Shown here piece by piece: positions 52,064 to 58,351 of a stretch of DNA of 64,000 bases. The notes beneath the pieces were generated by a model that was not told the DNA's origin, made no database searches, and saw nothing but the letters and a program-made list of their open reading frames with translations. Numbering within the stretch: position 1 is the first letter of the stretch; every line of letters begins with the position of its first letter. The stretch is taken from positions 250,501 through 314,500 of the forward strand of contig NZ_NSBU01000007.1 of assembly GCF_002285415.1 (NCBI RefSeq), given 5' to 3'. The position numbers were made by a program, and so were the translations under genes. The stretch is from Actibacterium pelagium. GTDB lineage: Bacteria > Pseudomonadota > Alphaproteobacteria > Rhodobacterales > Rhodobacteraceae.

Positions 52064-52711
52064 ATGCGAAAGCTGACCAAATTGGCCGCACTAATTGTCT
52101 GCTCATTTGTGCAGTCACAATTAGTAGGAGCCGCCGAGTTTTTTTACTTAGGTGAAAGCAAAACGCTCTTAGTTATGGGCGAAACTGTGCCAGAAGATGT
52201 TGGTGAATTTCGGCACTTCGTTTCGGAAAAGAATGTAGAGACCGTTATTTTGCGTGGCCCCGGAGGGGCATTGCTAGCAGCATTTGCGATAGCCAACGAA
52301 ATTCAGGCTAAGGGTCTTAGAACAGTTGTCCCTGAGAAGGGTGAGTGCGCAAGTGCTTGTTCCCTAATGTTCATTGCTGGAAAAGACAGGAAACTCGAGG
52401 AAGGATCACGGCTCGGTTTTCATCTGCCGTTCTTAGCTTTGGAACCTGAATCTGTGAAGAGCTATTGCCAGACCGTCGCGCCCAAACCAACGGGTAGACG
52501 AAATTTCGAATACCTTCTGAATGAACAATCGGACCCTAAGTGCCTGACGGAAACATATCGGATGGGCTTTTTGCATCTTTCGCTTTTCTCGAAGGTAATC
52601 CGTGAAAGTGATATTTCAAACGAGGTCATCGACATAATGATAGAGACGCCGCCCGAAAGCATGTCTTGGTTTGATGCGGATGAAGCCAAGGGCCTGAATC
52701 TCGTCAACTAG
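52064..52711 (+). CDS. Exported ClpP-like serine protease-fold protein
   Basis: A 215-aa protein with a Sec signal (LAALIVCSFVQSQLVGAA). The mature part has the ClpP/crotonase-fold pattern: ILRGPGGALLAAFAIANEIQ as the oxyanion-helix segment, ECASACSLMFIAG with candidate nucleophile Ser97 between two Cys, and GFHLP with His120. Such periplasmic ClpP-like proteins are widespread in alphaproteobacteria and of unknown substrate. GAGAGG precedes ATG 52064. It lies next to the left repeat and points away from the leftward operon, so it is probably cargo. Confidence 0.75.
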   Translation: MRKLTKLAALIVCSFVQSQLVGAAEFFYLGESKTLLVMGETVPEDVGEFRHFVSEKNVETVILRGPGGALLAAFAIANEIQAKGLRTVVPEKGECASACSLMFIAGKDRKLEEGSRLGFHLPFLALEPESVKSYCQTVAPKPTGRRNFEYLLNEQSDPKCLTETYRMGFLHLSLFSKVIRESDISNEVIDIMIETPPESMSWFDADEAKGLNLVN

Positions 52712-52774
52712 ATTTGGGAGGAGCTCTCCTCTTACTCTTCCCCGGAGTACGAACCTCGGGGAGGATGTTGGTGG

Positions 52775-52999
52775 TCAGACTTTCACCGGGTAGTCCATAG
52801 CGTCGAACTTCCAAGCCTCGGTCTGTGCTTCCACATCGGGATCTACAGGCACAACCTTGTGCGATCTCACCAAATTCATGGCGGTCGCCAAGTCTGTAGA
52901 CGTTGCAGACCCATCCTTGATCTTCTCGACAAGACGACGAACAAGAAGACCGTTCAGTTCTTCGAGTTCAACCGTAGTGGCATTGAGAGTGTCAGTCAT
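52775..52999 (-). CDS. 74-aa protein resembling T7-type small terminase subunits
   Basis: The last gene of the leftward operon. Its body, LEELNGLLVRRLVEKIKDGS followed by ATSTDLATAMNLVRSHKVVP, has the shape of the short TerS (DNA maturase A) proteins of T7-like phages: an amphipathic helix with LLxxxLxxxIKxGxA, a Thr/Ser-Asp-Leu turn and a second helix leading to a short acidic tail. This is a weak, memory-based resemblance. If right, it would help redirect phage packaging. It starts 2 bases after the stop of the preceding gene. Confidence 0.55.
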   Translation of the reverse strand: MTDTLNATTVELEELNGLLVRRLVEKIKDGSATSTDLATAMNLVRSHKVVPVDPDVEAQTEAWKFDAMDYPVKV

Positions 53000-53001
53000 G
53001 C

Positions 53002-53799
53002 TCAGGCCTCGTAGGGGCTAACGATCTGATCAAATCGACGTTGAAGATCGACCTTATTGAGTTTGCCTAAAGCGGCCCCAGCCCATAGCTGGCGAACCTG
53101 CTTCTGTTCGGCCAAGGTGCCGTTCTCGTAAAGATCGACGAGGAAGGCGACACGATCACTTCCGAGACCGTCGCCAGTTTCAAGAGCCGACAAGACATTC
53201 TGACCACCGATATCGACCAAATCGTTATACTGCTCGATGACGTGTTTCTCATTCATCCCGAGTTTCTCAGCGGCGAACGCCATGTTCTCTTCGCTGATAT
53301 CATCCAGTTCAACTACGTCATTTGTGAAGGACTCTAGGACGCTCTCTGACTGCCCGTCAGTTGCCAAGTCGATCTGGGCGCTAAGTAGCGCGGGGCCTTC
53401 TAAAGGGCCTTCTACAGGCACCTCCGCGGCCTCAGCGTTGGGCTGGAAGGATACCTGCAGTGGGACGAAATCATTCTGTTGGGCGCTGGTCGAACCGCCT
53501 TGGACCATCCCGAGCGACTGGGCGATTTCGTACTGTATTTCCATTCCGTCGATCATGATCAGATCAGTAGGTCGATATCCCCCAGTCACATGCTGTCGGG
53601 AACCATCACGACGAACCACGTTTGGGTTGTTGTTGGCTACACCGTCCTCAATGAACGTGGATGCCGTATTGAAGTGTCCCTTGGCACGAGCCTCAGCGGT
53701 AAGGTCACGGGCGGTTGCTCGAAGTTCATTGGTTTCGCTTAGGTTGGATTTTGGGGCGACGACATTGCCGCTTGCGTCGATAGCTTGTGTACTCTTCAT
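53002..53799 (-). CDS. Island protein of unknown function, 265 aa
   Basis: A soluble, acidic protein. The first 85 residues are polar and basic/acidic mixed (ATARDLTAEARAKGHFNTA), the middle has GYRPTDLIMIDGMEIQYEIA, and the C-terminal 110 residues are helical (ENMAFAAEKLGMNEKHVIEQ, LDKVDLQRRFDQIVSPYEA-like end). I recognise no domain. Operon position directly before the TerS-like gene makes a packaging or virion-related role conceivable. It has a good start at ATG 53799 with AAAGAAAGT upstream, a weak ribosome site. Confidence 0.7.
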   Translation of the reverse strand: MKSTQAIDASGNVVAPKSNLSETNELRATARDLTAEARAKGHFNTASTFIEDGVANNNPNVVRRDGSRQHVTGGYRPTDLIMIDGMEIQYEIAQSLGMVQGGSTSAQQNDFVPLQVSFQPNAEAAEVPVEGPLEGPALLSAQIDLATDGQSESVLESFTNDVVELDDISEENMAFAAEKLGMNEKHVIEQYNDLVDIGGQNVLSALETGDGLGSDRVAFLVDLYENGTLAEQKQVRQLWAGAALGKLNKVDLQRRFDQIVSPYEA

Positions 53800-53817
53800 G
53801 TTTACTTTCTTTGATTT

Positions 53818-54693
53818 CTAGTTGCCTGAGCCATCGGCTTTAGGAGCCGCTAGTGCACTCAGGGCATCGCTGGCGTTTGCCAGAAGTGTGTGGTTGGAAA
53901 CCCATTTGGTTCCCATTGCATGTTCGACAGCAGACCGTACCTCAGCACCGATAGCGCGGTTGATACCTGCCCTCGAATTGTGGCTGAGACGGACCTTCTT
54001 GGTCACCGTATCGGTGATAGGTCGTGCTGCGTTCTCACTCTCAATTGATGAGATGATGTAAGGACGCTCCCATCCGATGATCTGTTGTTCTGTGGTGGTC
54101 TTCGAGAAACCCGAATTGGCCGAGACGAACTTCCCCGTGTGGGTGTTGACGAAGTAGGTCAGTTCCTTGGCTCGGTTGGGTTTGCCGGGGGGCTGTTGGA
54201 ACCTGAGACCGGCCCAAAGACGCACAGCCATGTATCGGAGCATTGCTGCTCCCAATGGCTTGCCTTGTCTGTGATGGTACCAAGACAACAAGACATACGC
54301 CTTGGACTTGGCCGTGTACCCCATCGCCCCTTCGAGCATGAAGAAGGGAACAGCGAACTTGGGGTGCTTCCTGAGTTGGATTAGGGCGGTTCCCCATGAT
54401 TTCTTGAAGGCGTTCCTTTCAAAGGAAGACAACAAATAGTCATTATCCATCCAATCCCTGATCACGTTTTCCAAGGCCCTAAGTTCAGCCCCAGTAGGAC
54501 TTGCTAGGGTAGGGTGGCCGTGTCGTCGGTATCGGTCCCGATGGTAGAGACAATAAATTGAGAGGTCGTTTCGGTGTCGATCACACCCCGGACAAGAGCA
54601 AGGAAGTTCGCGGTTCCGCTTGGCTCTTTGCTTAATCCGGTTTGTGTCGTCGGTTTTGGACCTCTTAGTTCTCTCAAGGAGACCCTCAGTCAT
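53818..54693 (-). CDS. Island protein with N-terminal Cys/His zinc motif, 291 aa
   Basis: Residues 30-60 hold CSCPGCDRHRNDLSIYCLYH, a Cys4-His type metal site of the kind seen in phage zinc-binding and HNH-associated proteins. The remainder is helical and basic, with WYHHRQGKPLGAAMLRYMAV in the middle and a Gly/Ala/Ser-rich C-terminus. No nuclease or replication signature can be named with confidence. ATG 54693 overlaps the preceding gene by 8 bases and is preferred over the longer frame from 54774. DNA binding is an inference. Confidence 0.7.
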   Translation of the reverse strand: MTEGLLERTKRSKTDDTNRIKQRAKRNRELPCSCPGCDRHRNDLSIYCLYHRDRYRRHGHPTLASPTGAELRALENVIRDWMDNDYLLSSFERNAFKKSWGTALIQLRKHPKFAVPFFMLEGAMGYTAKSKAYVLLSWYHHRQGKPLGAAMLRYMAVRLWAGLRFQQPPGKPNRAKELTYFVNTHTGKFVSANSGFSKTTTEQQIIGWERPYIISSIESENAARPITDTVTKKVRLSHNSRAGINRAIGAEVRSAVEHAMGTKWVSNHTLLANASDALSALAAPKADGSGN

Positions 54694-55000
54694 CCACGGC
54701 CTTAACGAAGATGGAAGCGATGATAGGACGACCGAGTTGGGAGACACCATGCTGATCACTGCAGATAGTGACACCGACTGACGCTAAGGCTCGACGACCT
54801 AGGCAGTTGTCTGGGTAGATGTAATCTTTAGCGGCCCTTCGCCAGAACTGAGAGTCTAGCTTGAGGTCCTCCATGATTTGTTTGGGGTGATAGGGTCCTG
54901 CTTGAGCAAAAGCGAAGTAGTCCATGAGTATTGGGACTATGGATGCGTAATTGTTGATGGTATCCATTCTGTTTCTGGTTTGTCGTTTCTGGTTTGCCAT
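54686..55000 (-). CDS. Small island protein, 104 aa
   Basis: A basic N-terminus (MANQKRQTRNRMDTINNYAS) precedes a mixed helical body with YHPKQIMEDLKLDSQFWRRA and a C-terminal VGVTICSDQHGVSQLGRPII. No family recognised. Its 3' end overlaps the zinc-motif gene by 8 bases, indicating coupling. The ribosome site before ATG 55000 is weak; a start at the Met in RMDTINNYAS is the alternative. An overlapping 84-codon frame (54828-55082) has a better ribosome site but an unlikely composition. Confidence 0.6.
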   Translation of the reverse strand: MANQKRQTRNRMDTINNYASIVPILMDYFAFAQAGPYHPKQIMEDLKLDSQFWRRAAKDYIYPDNCLGRRALASVGVTICSDQHGVSQLGRPIIASIFVKAVDD

Positions 55001-55086
55001 AGGCGAAACCTAGGTTTGCGCTGTCGCGCATTTGATTATTGATCATTTTTGAAAATGACTGATGGGTAGGAGCAGGACACATTTGG

Positions 55087-55117
55087 TTCTTCTCCTATTA
55101 AGGGTGTCGACGCTTTT
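55087..55117. repeat. Iteron-like motif copy B
   Basis: Contains TTAAGGGTGTCGACGCTTTT, the core shared with copies at 55169-55199 and 55424-55456. This copy lies between two genes and out of frame with the upstream coding sequence, so it is conserved as DNA rather than as protein. Confidence 0.75.
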
Positions 55118-55145
55118 GAGTTGCTTGAAATCGACCCTAGGAACC

Positions 55146-56075
55146 TTAGGCTGCTAGGGGTATCTGATCTTCTCTCTTAATAAGGGTGTCGACGCTTTTT
55201 GCTTTTGGGGTGCTATTTTCATAGCCCCAATCGCTTGGAGGGCGATCCGGCAAATTCATTGTTTGCCCGGCCTCCGTTGCCTTTGCTGTAGCGACTTCGA
55301 CAATCTTATTGATTTCATCGAAAACCGTCTCAGTACACTTCTCAGTGATGATCCCGAGATCAGGCTGAGGTCTTAGTTTGTAAGGATATTCATTCCCCAA
55401 ACCATACCATGGGTGAACTTTGCGGTTCTCCTTAATTAGGGTGTCGACGCCTTGCGTTTGGCTAGTACGGAAGCCATTGGAGCGGTGGCCTCTGGGTTCA
55501 GGATCATCGACACCTCCGTCCGAAAAGACCTCGCCAGTTGGTGGCTCAGGCGCATCCCCACGTACAACAGCCAAGAGCTGGTTCGCCCAAGGTGACCAAA
55601 TGCAATAGCGATTAGCCGCTTGCGATATCGTGCAGTACGACAATGGTTGTCGCCTGTGGAACAGATGCTTGTCTTCTGGGTTCGGTAATAGAAGCTGAGG
55701 TGTAAGAAGGATATCTCGGACGAGTGGGGAGTGACCGTCTCTCGCTAATCGAATGATGGTTTCGATATATCCAAGCCGTTCGAATGGTGGGAGGGAATAG
55801 AGCCGCTCTGCCATACGTAAGGCGAGATCGAATTTCTCAGCTTGTTCCCGAGCCTTGGTCAGACTGTTTGCAGCATTGGCCGGGGTATTGATTCGCTCAC
55901 GTTTTTTCGAGGCGTTCTTTCGGCACTTGGGTGAGCAATAAGTTTTGTTGCTTCGGTATTTGAACAGGGTGCCGCAGTTGGGGCAGACAGATTGCTTTGG
56001 GGCTGTCTTGGGTTTCTCGCGTGAAACCTCATCGACAACAGAGGGACCTGATAGGTCCGTTTTGAAAACGTCCAC
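55146..56075 (-). CDS. Island zinc-ribbon protein, 309 aa
   Basis: An N-terminal zinc ribbon CPNCGTLFKYRSNKTYCSPK at residues 31-50 is followed by a basic patch (KNASKKRERI), a helical domain (DLALRMAERLYSLPPFERLG), and a polar C-terminal half in which the hexapeptide VDTLIK occurs twice (QGVDTLIKENRK and KSVDTLIKRED). The DNA coding these two repeats is the iteron-like motif also found outside the gene. The start is GTG 56075. It resembles DNA-binding regulators or replication proteins in layout, but no family can be named. Confidence 0.65.
   Translation of the reverse strand: MDVFKTDLSGPSVVDEVSREKPKTAPKQSVCPNCGTLFKYRSNKTYCSPKCRKNASKKRERINTPANAANSLTKAREQAEKFDLALRMAERLYSLPPFERLGYIETIIRLARDGHSPLVRDILLTPQLLLPNPEDKHLFHRRQPLSYCTISQAANRYCIWSPWANQLLAVVRGDAPEPPTGEVFSDGGVDDPEPRGHRSNGFRTSQTQGVDTLIKENRKVHPWYGLGNEYPYKLRPQPDLGIITEKCTETVFDEINKIVEVATAKATEAGQTMNLPDRPPSDWGYENSTPKAKSVDTLIKREDQIPLAA
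55169..55199. repeat. Iteron-like motif copy A
   Basis: Contains TAAGGGTGTCGACGCTTTTT with a CTTCTCTCTTAA leader, inside the 3' end of the zinc-ribbon gene where it encodes KSVDTLIKRE on the minus strand. Confidence 0.75.
55424..55456. repeat. Iteron-like motif copy C
   Basis: Contains TTAGGGTGTCGACGCCTTG with a GGTTCTCCTTAA leader, inside the zinc-ribbon gene where it encodes GVDTLIKEN on the minus strand. It is the most divergent of the three copies. Confidence 0.7.
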
Positions 56076-56089
56076 TACAGTCCGATTAA

Positions 56090-56260
56090 TCAGAAAGCGT
56101 AGACAACGAGTTCGGCGTTTCTGCCGTTCGCCAGACCAAGAGATTGGACGCGGCGTTCGACTTGTCGGCTAGATCGCGCTTCCATCTGGACAAGGCGCTT
56201 CATTGTGATGTTACCCGTGGCTGGGTCTTTGGTCTTCAAGCTGGCTTCGTAGATTTTCAT
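56090..56260 (-). CDS. Small basic island protein, 56 aa
   Basis: ATG 56260 is preceded by TTGGAGG at good spacing. The product opens MKIYEASLKTKDPATGNITM and carries an Arg-rich helix (QMEARSSRQVERRVQSLGLA), ending AELVVYAF. It is the first gene of the leftward operon, 14 bases before the zinc-ribbon gene. The basic helical character suggests nucleic-acid binding; no family recognised. Confidence 0.6.
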   Translation of the reverse strand: MKIYEASLKTKDPATGNITMKRLVQMEARSSRQVERRVQSLGLANGRNAELVVYAF

Positions 56261-56302
56261 TCAGGGCCTCCAAAGGGGTGGTGTTGAAACGGAGAATGGA
56301 AC

Positions 56303-56336
56303 AAAAAAGGCGACCCCAGATTGAATCTGAGGCCGC
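56303..56336 (-). terminator. Leftward terminator in the island control region
   Basis: On the minus strand, GCGGCCTCAGATT pairs with AATCTGGGGTCGC (one mismatch and G-T pairs), then six T at 56303-56308. It lies 40 bases before the first gene of the leftward operon, so it would end an upstream leftward transcript or act as an attenuator. Confidence 0.7.
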
Positions 56337-56514
56337 TTCAAGTTCCCGCTAACCGGTCTCAGCGACCGTAAGAAGCCCACTGGTGGGGGGCTTGTTGCGA
56401 GCGTCGATGGTTTGGGTGGACTACCTCCGTCTCCAAAATGGGAGAGCGCAAAGGCAAGGGCTGGGTTAAATCCAGTCTGATCTCAGGGTAACCAAGGGTC
56501 GAACCCGTACAGAA

Positions 56515-56537
56515 AACTTACACTGTTGATTGTAAGT
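56515..56537. promoter_or_regulatory. Inverted repeat in the island control region
   Basis: AACTTACA and TGTAAGTT form perfect 8-bp arms around a 7-base centre. It is AT-rich, with no T-tract typical of terminators, and resembles an operator for a dimeric regulator. Confidence 0.45.
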
Positions 56538-56596
56538 TATTGAAATTTATAGGGTTGGTGTGATTGTCGAGGATCGTAGTAGGGAAAGTTTGTTCA

Positions 56597-56630
56597 CGTA
56601 GTATGTGCCGTATGGCACGTTTATTATTTG
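56597..56630. promoter_or_regulatory. Operator-like site 1 of a 34-bp pair
   Basis: Contains a palindrome GTGCC-GTAT-GGCAC followed by GTTTATTATT. It matches the second site at 56658-56691 in about 28 of 34 positions; the centres are 61 bases apart, close to six helical turns. Confidence 0.55.
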
Positions 56631-56657
56631 ACGCAGCGAGGCAATGCGATCTCAAAC

Positions 56658-56691
56658 CGTACTATGTGCTATATGACACTTTTATTATTCG
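56658..56691. promoter_or_regulatory. Operator-like site 2 of a 34-bp pair
   Basis: Contains the imperfect palindrome GTGCTATATGACAC followed by TTTTATTATT. The outer bases of the palindrome and the AT-rich tail are conserved with site 1. Confidence 0.55.
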
Positions 56692-56940
56692 GTTGCGCTA
56701 GCTGGGTCGATGTGGAGGTGCAGTGTACTCCGTATGAGCACTATATCCTGACCACTCCCAACCTAGGGCTTCACCGCCAGTTTTAGCCGGGTTCACCTAG
56801 GGGGTACGGGGGGAAGGTGGGCGAGTAGTCCTCGTAAGTACACAGACAAATTTTTTGAGTTTTGATCTCCCTTGGGTTGTCAATCCACGGCTGATGGGTA
56901 TCAGTTGATATCTAAAACGTTTCAAAGTGGCGGAGTTCGA

Positions 56941-57357
56941 ATGCAGAAAACCTATACAACTGACCAACTGTTTATCAAACACGATGACCTTATTGATCTG
57001 CGTGGCGATGGGAGGCTAAATCTTGGAATTAACAATGATGTAGCCATGAAACTTCATGCATCTGGATTAGGGCCGAAGAAAGGAACGTCTGATATTGCGG
57101 CGGCATTCTTTGGCTGGGTAGCTGTTGGTGCGTTTCTGGTATCAATCTACTTTAGTTTCACGGATAAGTGGTGGTGGTTCATTCCCGGTTTCATCGGGAT
57201 GCGAGTTGTTTGGAGCGCAGTTAAAAGCGCAACGCCAAGCAATTATTTGGACGCAGCAATGTACGACGCAGACTTTTATGAACGCTGTCGGCAAGCGGGT
57301 CTTTGGTTCTATCAGATGGACGAAGATGTTGCGGAAAACTATTCTGTCCGGGGTTGA
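56941..57357 (+). CDS. Two-helix membrane protein of the island, 138 aa
   Basis: MQKTYTTDQLFIKHDDLIDL starts a soluble N-terminal stretch of about 48 residues, followed by two transmembrane helices (FFGWVAVGAFLVSIYFSF and WWWFIPGFIGMRVVWSAV) and a soluble C-terminal helix with DADFYERCRQAGLWFYQ. CGGAG precedes ATG 56941. No family recognised. It is followed 42 bases later by the DUF4145 gene on the same strand, and the two probably form an operon. Confidence 0.7.
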   Translation: MQKTYTTDQLFIKHDDLIDLRGDGRLNLGINNDVAMKLHASGLGPKKGTSDIAAAFFGWVAVGAFLVSIYFSFTDKWWWFIPGFIGMRVVWSAVKSATPSNYLDAAMYDADFYERCRQAGLWFYQMDEDVAENYSVRG

Positions 57358-57399
57358 TAGCTTTACCCAAAAGATAGCCGGAAAACGGAGAAGGTGAGC

Positions 57400-58197
57400 A
57401 TGAAGTACGTTTCCCCCTCAGTCAAAGAGACGGCATTCAACTGTCCATATTGCGGCGCACTTGCGAAGCAATTCTGGTACTGTCTTTTGGCCCAGCCCAT
57501 CCGTGAAGATCATCCACTACCGCACATCTATACTCTCAAAGAAAATGAAAACTGGAATGCAGATCAAATTGGCGACCCAGAGGTTAAAAAATCTGTGCAG
57601 GAGTGGATCGAAAAAATGGCGGACGGACTTCCATTCTTCGAGAAACTGAATGAAAGCCGCTCTTCGCGAATTTATTTGAATAACGTCAATATTTCTAAGT
57701 GCTACAACTGTAGCCAATTGTCTTTGTGGCTGCACGACAGGTTGGTGTTCCCGGAAATGGGAGAAGCGCCTCCGGCAAATCCTGATATGCCCAAGTGTGT
57801 CCTTCGGGACTACAACGAGGCGAGTAGAATACTGAACCTGTCTCCGCGTGGCGCAGCAGCATTGATCCGTCTCGCGATTGATAAGCTATGCGGCGAGTTG
57901 GCTAATCCGAAAAAACCTATCAATGAGAACATTAAGACACTTGTTGCCAACGGCTTGGATAGCCGAGTTCAAAAGGCATTGGATGCGGTCAGGGTCATTG
58001 GAAACAACGCAGTACATCCGGGACAAATCAATCTCGATGATGATAGAACGACAGCAGAGAGCCTATTCAGGTTACTCAATGTGATTGTCGAGAAGATGAT
58101 CTCAGAGCCCAAGCACATAGACGAAGTGTACGCGATGCTTCCTGAGGGTGCGCTCAACGCTATTGAGAAAAGGGACAAGAAGCCGGAGGACAGTTAG
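57400..58197 (+). CDS. DUF4145 domain protein with N-terminal zinc site
   Basis: A 265-aa protein. The first 25 residues have CPYCGALAKQFWYC, and CYNCSQLSLWLH follows around residue 98, together a possible zinc ribbon. From about 140 the DUF4145 pattern is clear: GAAALIRLAIDKLCGELA, then VRVIGNNAVHPGQINLDD with the conserved Arg, Gly-Asn and His, which resembles the HEPN RNase motif. DUF4145 proteins are often found in restriction and phage-defence neighbourhoods. ATG 57400 is preferred over GTG 57394, with GGAGAAGG upstream. Confidence 0.8.
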   Translation: MKYVSPSVKETAFNCPYCGALAKQFWYCLLAQPIREDHPLPHIYTLKENENWNADQIGDPEVKKSVQEWIEKMADGLPFFEKLNESRSSRIYLNNVNISKCYNCSQLSLWLHDRLVFPEMGEAPPANPDMPKCVLRDYNEASRILNLSPRGAAALIRLAIDKLCGELANPKKPINENIKTLVANGLDSRVQKALDAVRVIGNNAVHPGQINLDDDRTTAESLFRLLNVIVEKMISEPKHIDEVYAMLPEGALNAIEKRDKKPEDS

Positions 58198-58319
58198 TTC
58201 AAGTGCTTGGACAGTTCGAACTGAGATCGACTTAGTTGGGGGGGGTTCGCCCCGACGCTCTCGGTGTAGTTCCTGTTGCTTCGCCGCAAGGGTGCGGTGG
58301 TGTTACGAATACTGATCAT
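58194..58319 (-). CDS. Possible 41-aa small protein downstream of the integrase
   Basis: ATG 58319 has AGGAG 10 bases upstream, and a 41-codon frame (MISIRNTTAPLRRSNRNYTE at the start, SRSQFELSKHLN at the end) follows the integrase gene on the same strand. It overlaps the end of the DUF4145 gene by 4 bases. Composition is plausible for a small basic protein such as a recombination directionality factor, but nothing diagnostic is seen. Confidence 0.3.
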   Translation of the reverse strand: MISIRNTTAPLRRSNRNYTESVGANPPQLSRSQFELSKHLN

Positions 58320-58351
58320 CGTGTCTTTTCTCCTGTAGCGATGATGGTGGA

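Larger units (their letters stand above)
56261..56940. other. 680-base divergent control region of the island
   Basis: No gene is evident between the leftward operon and the rightward two-gene unit. It contains a leftward terminator (56303-56336), a hairpin with 8-bp arms (56515-56537) and two near-identical 34-bp sites (56597-56630, 56658-56691). It probably holds the promoters of both units and their repressor sites; a small leftward RNA ending at the terminator is possible. Confidence 0.65.

Noticed and set aside
54828-55082. 84-codon frame with a good AGGAG site inside the island operon
   Set aside because: It overlaps the 104-aa gene in another frame and its product is of unnatural composition; the ribosome-like site is part of the iteron-like motif.
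56480-56510. T-arm-like GGGTCGAACCC in the island control region
   Set aside because: No acceptor or anticodon stem can be built around it, so it is not a tRNA.
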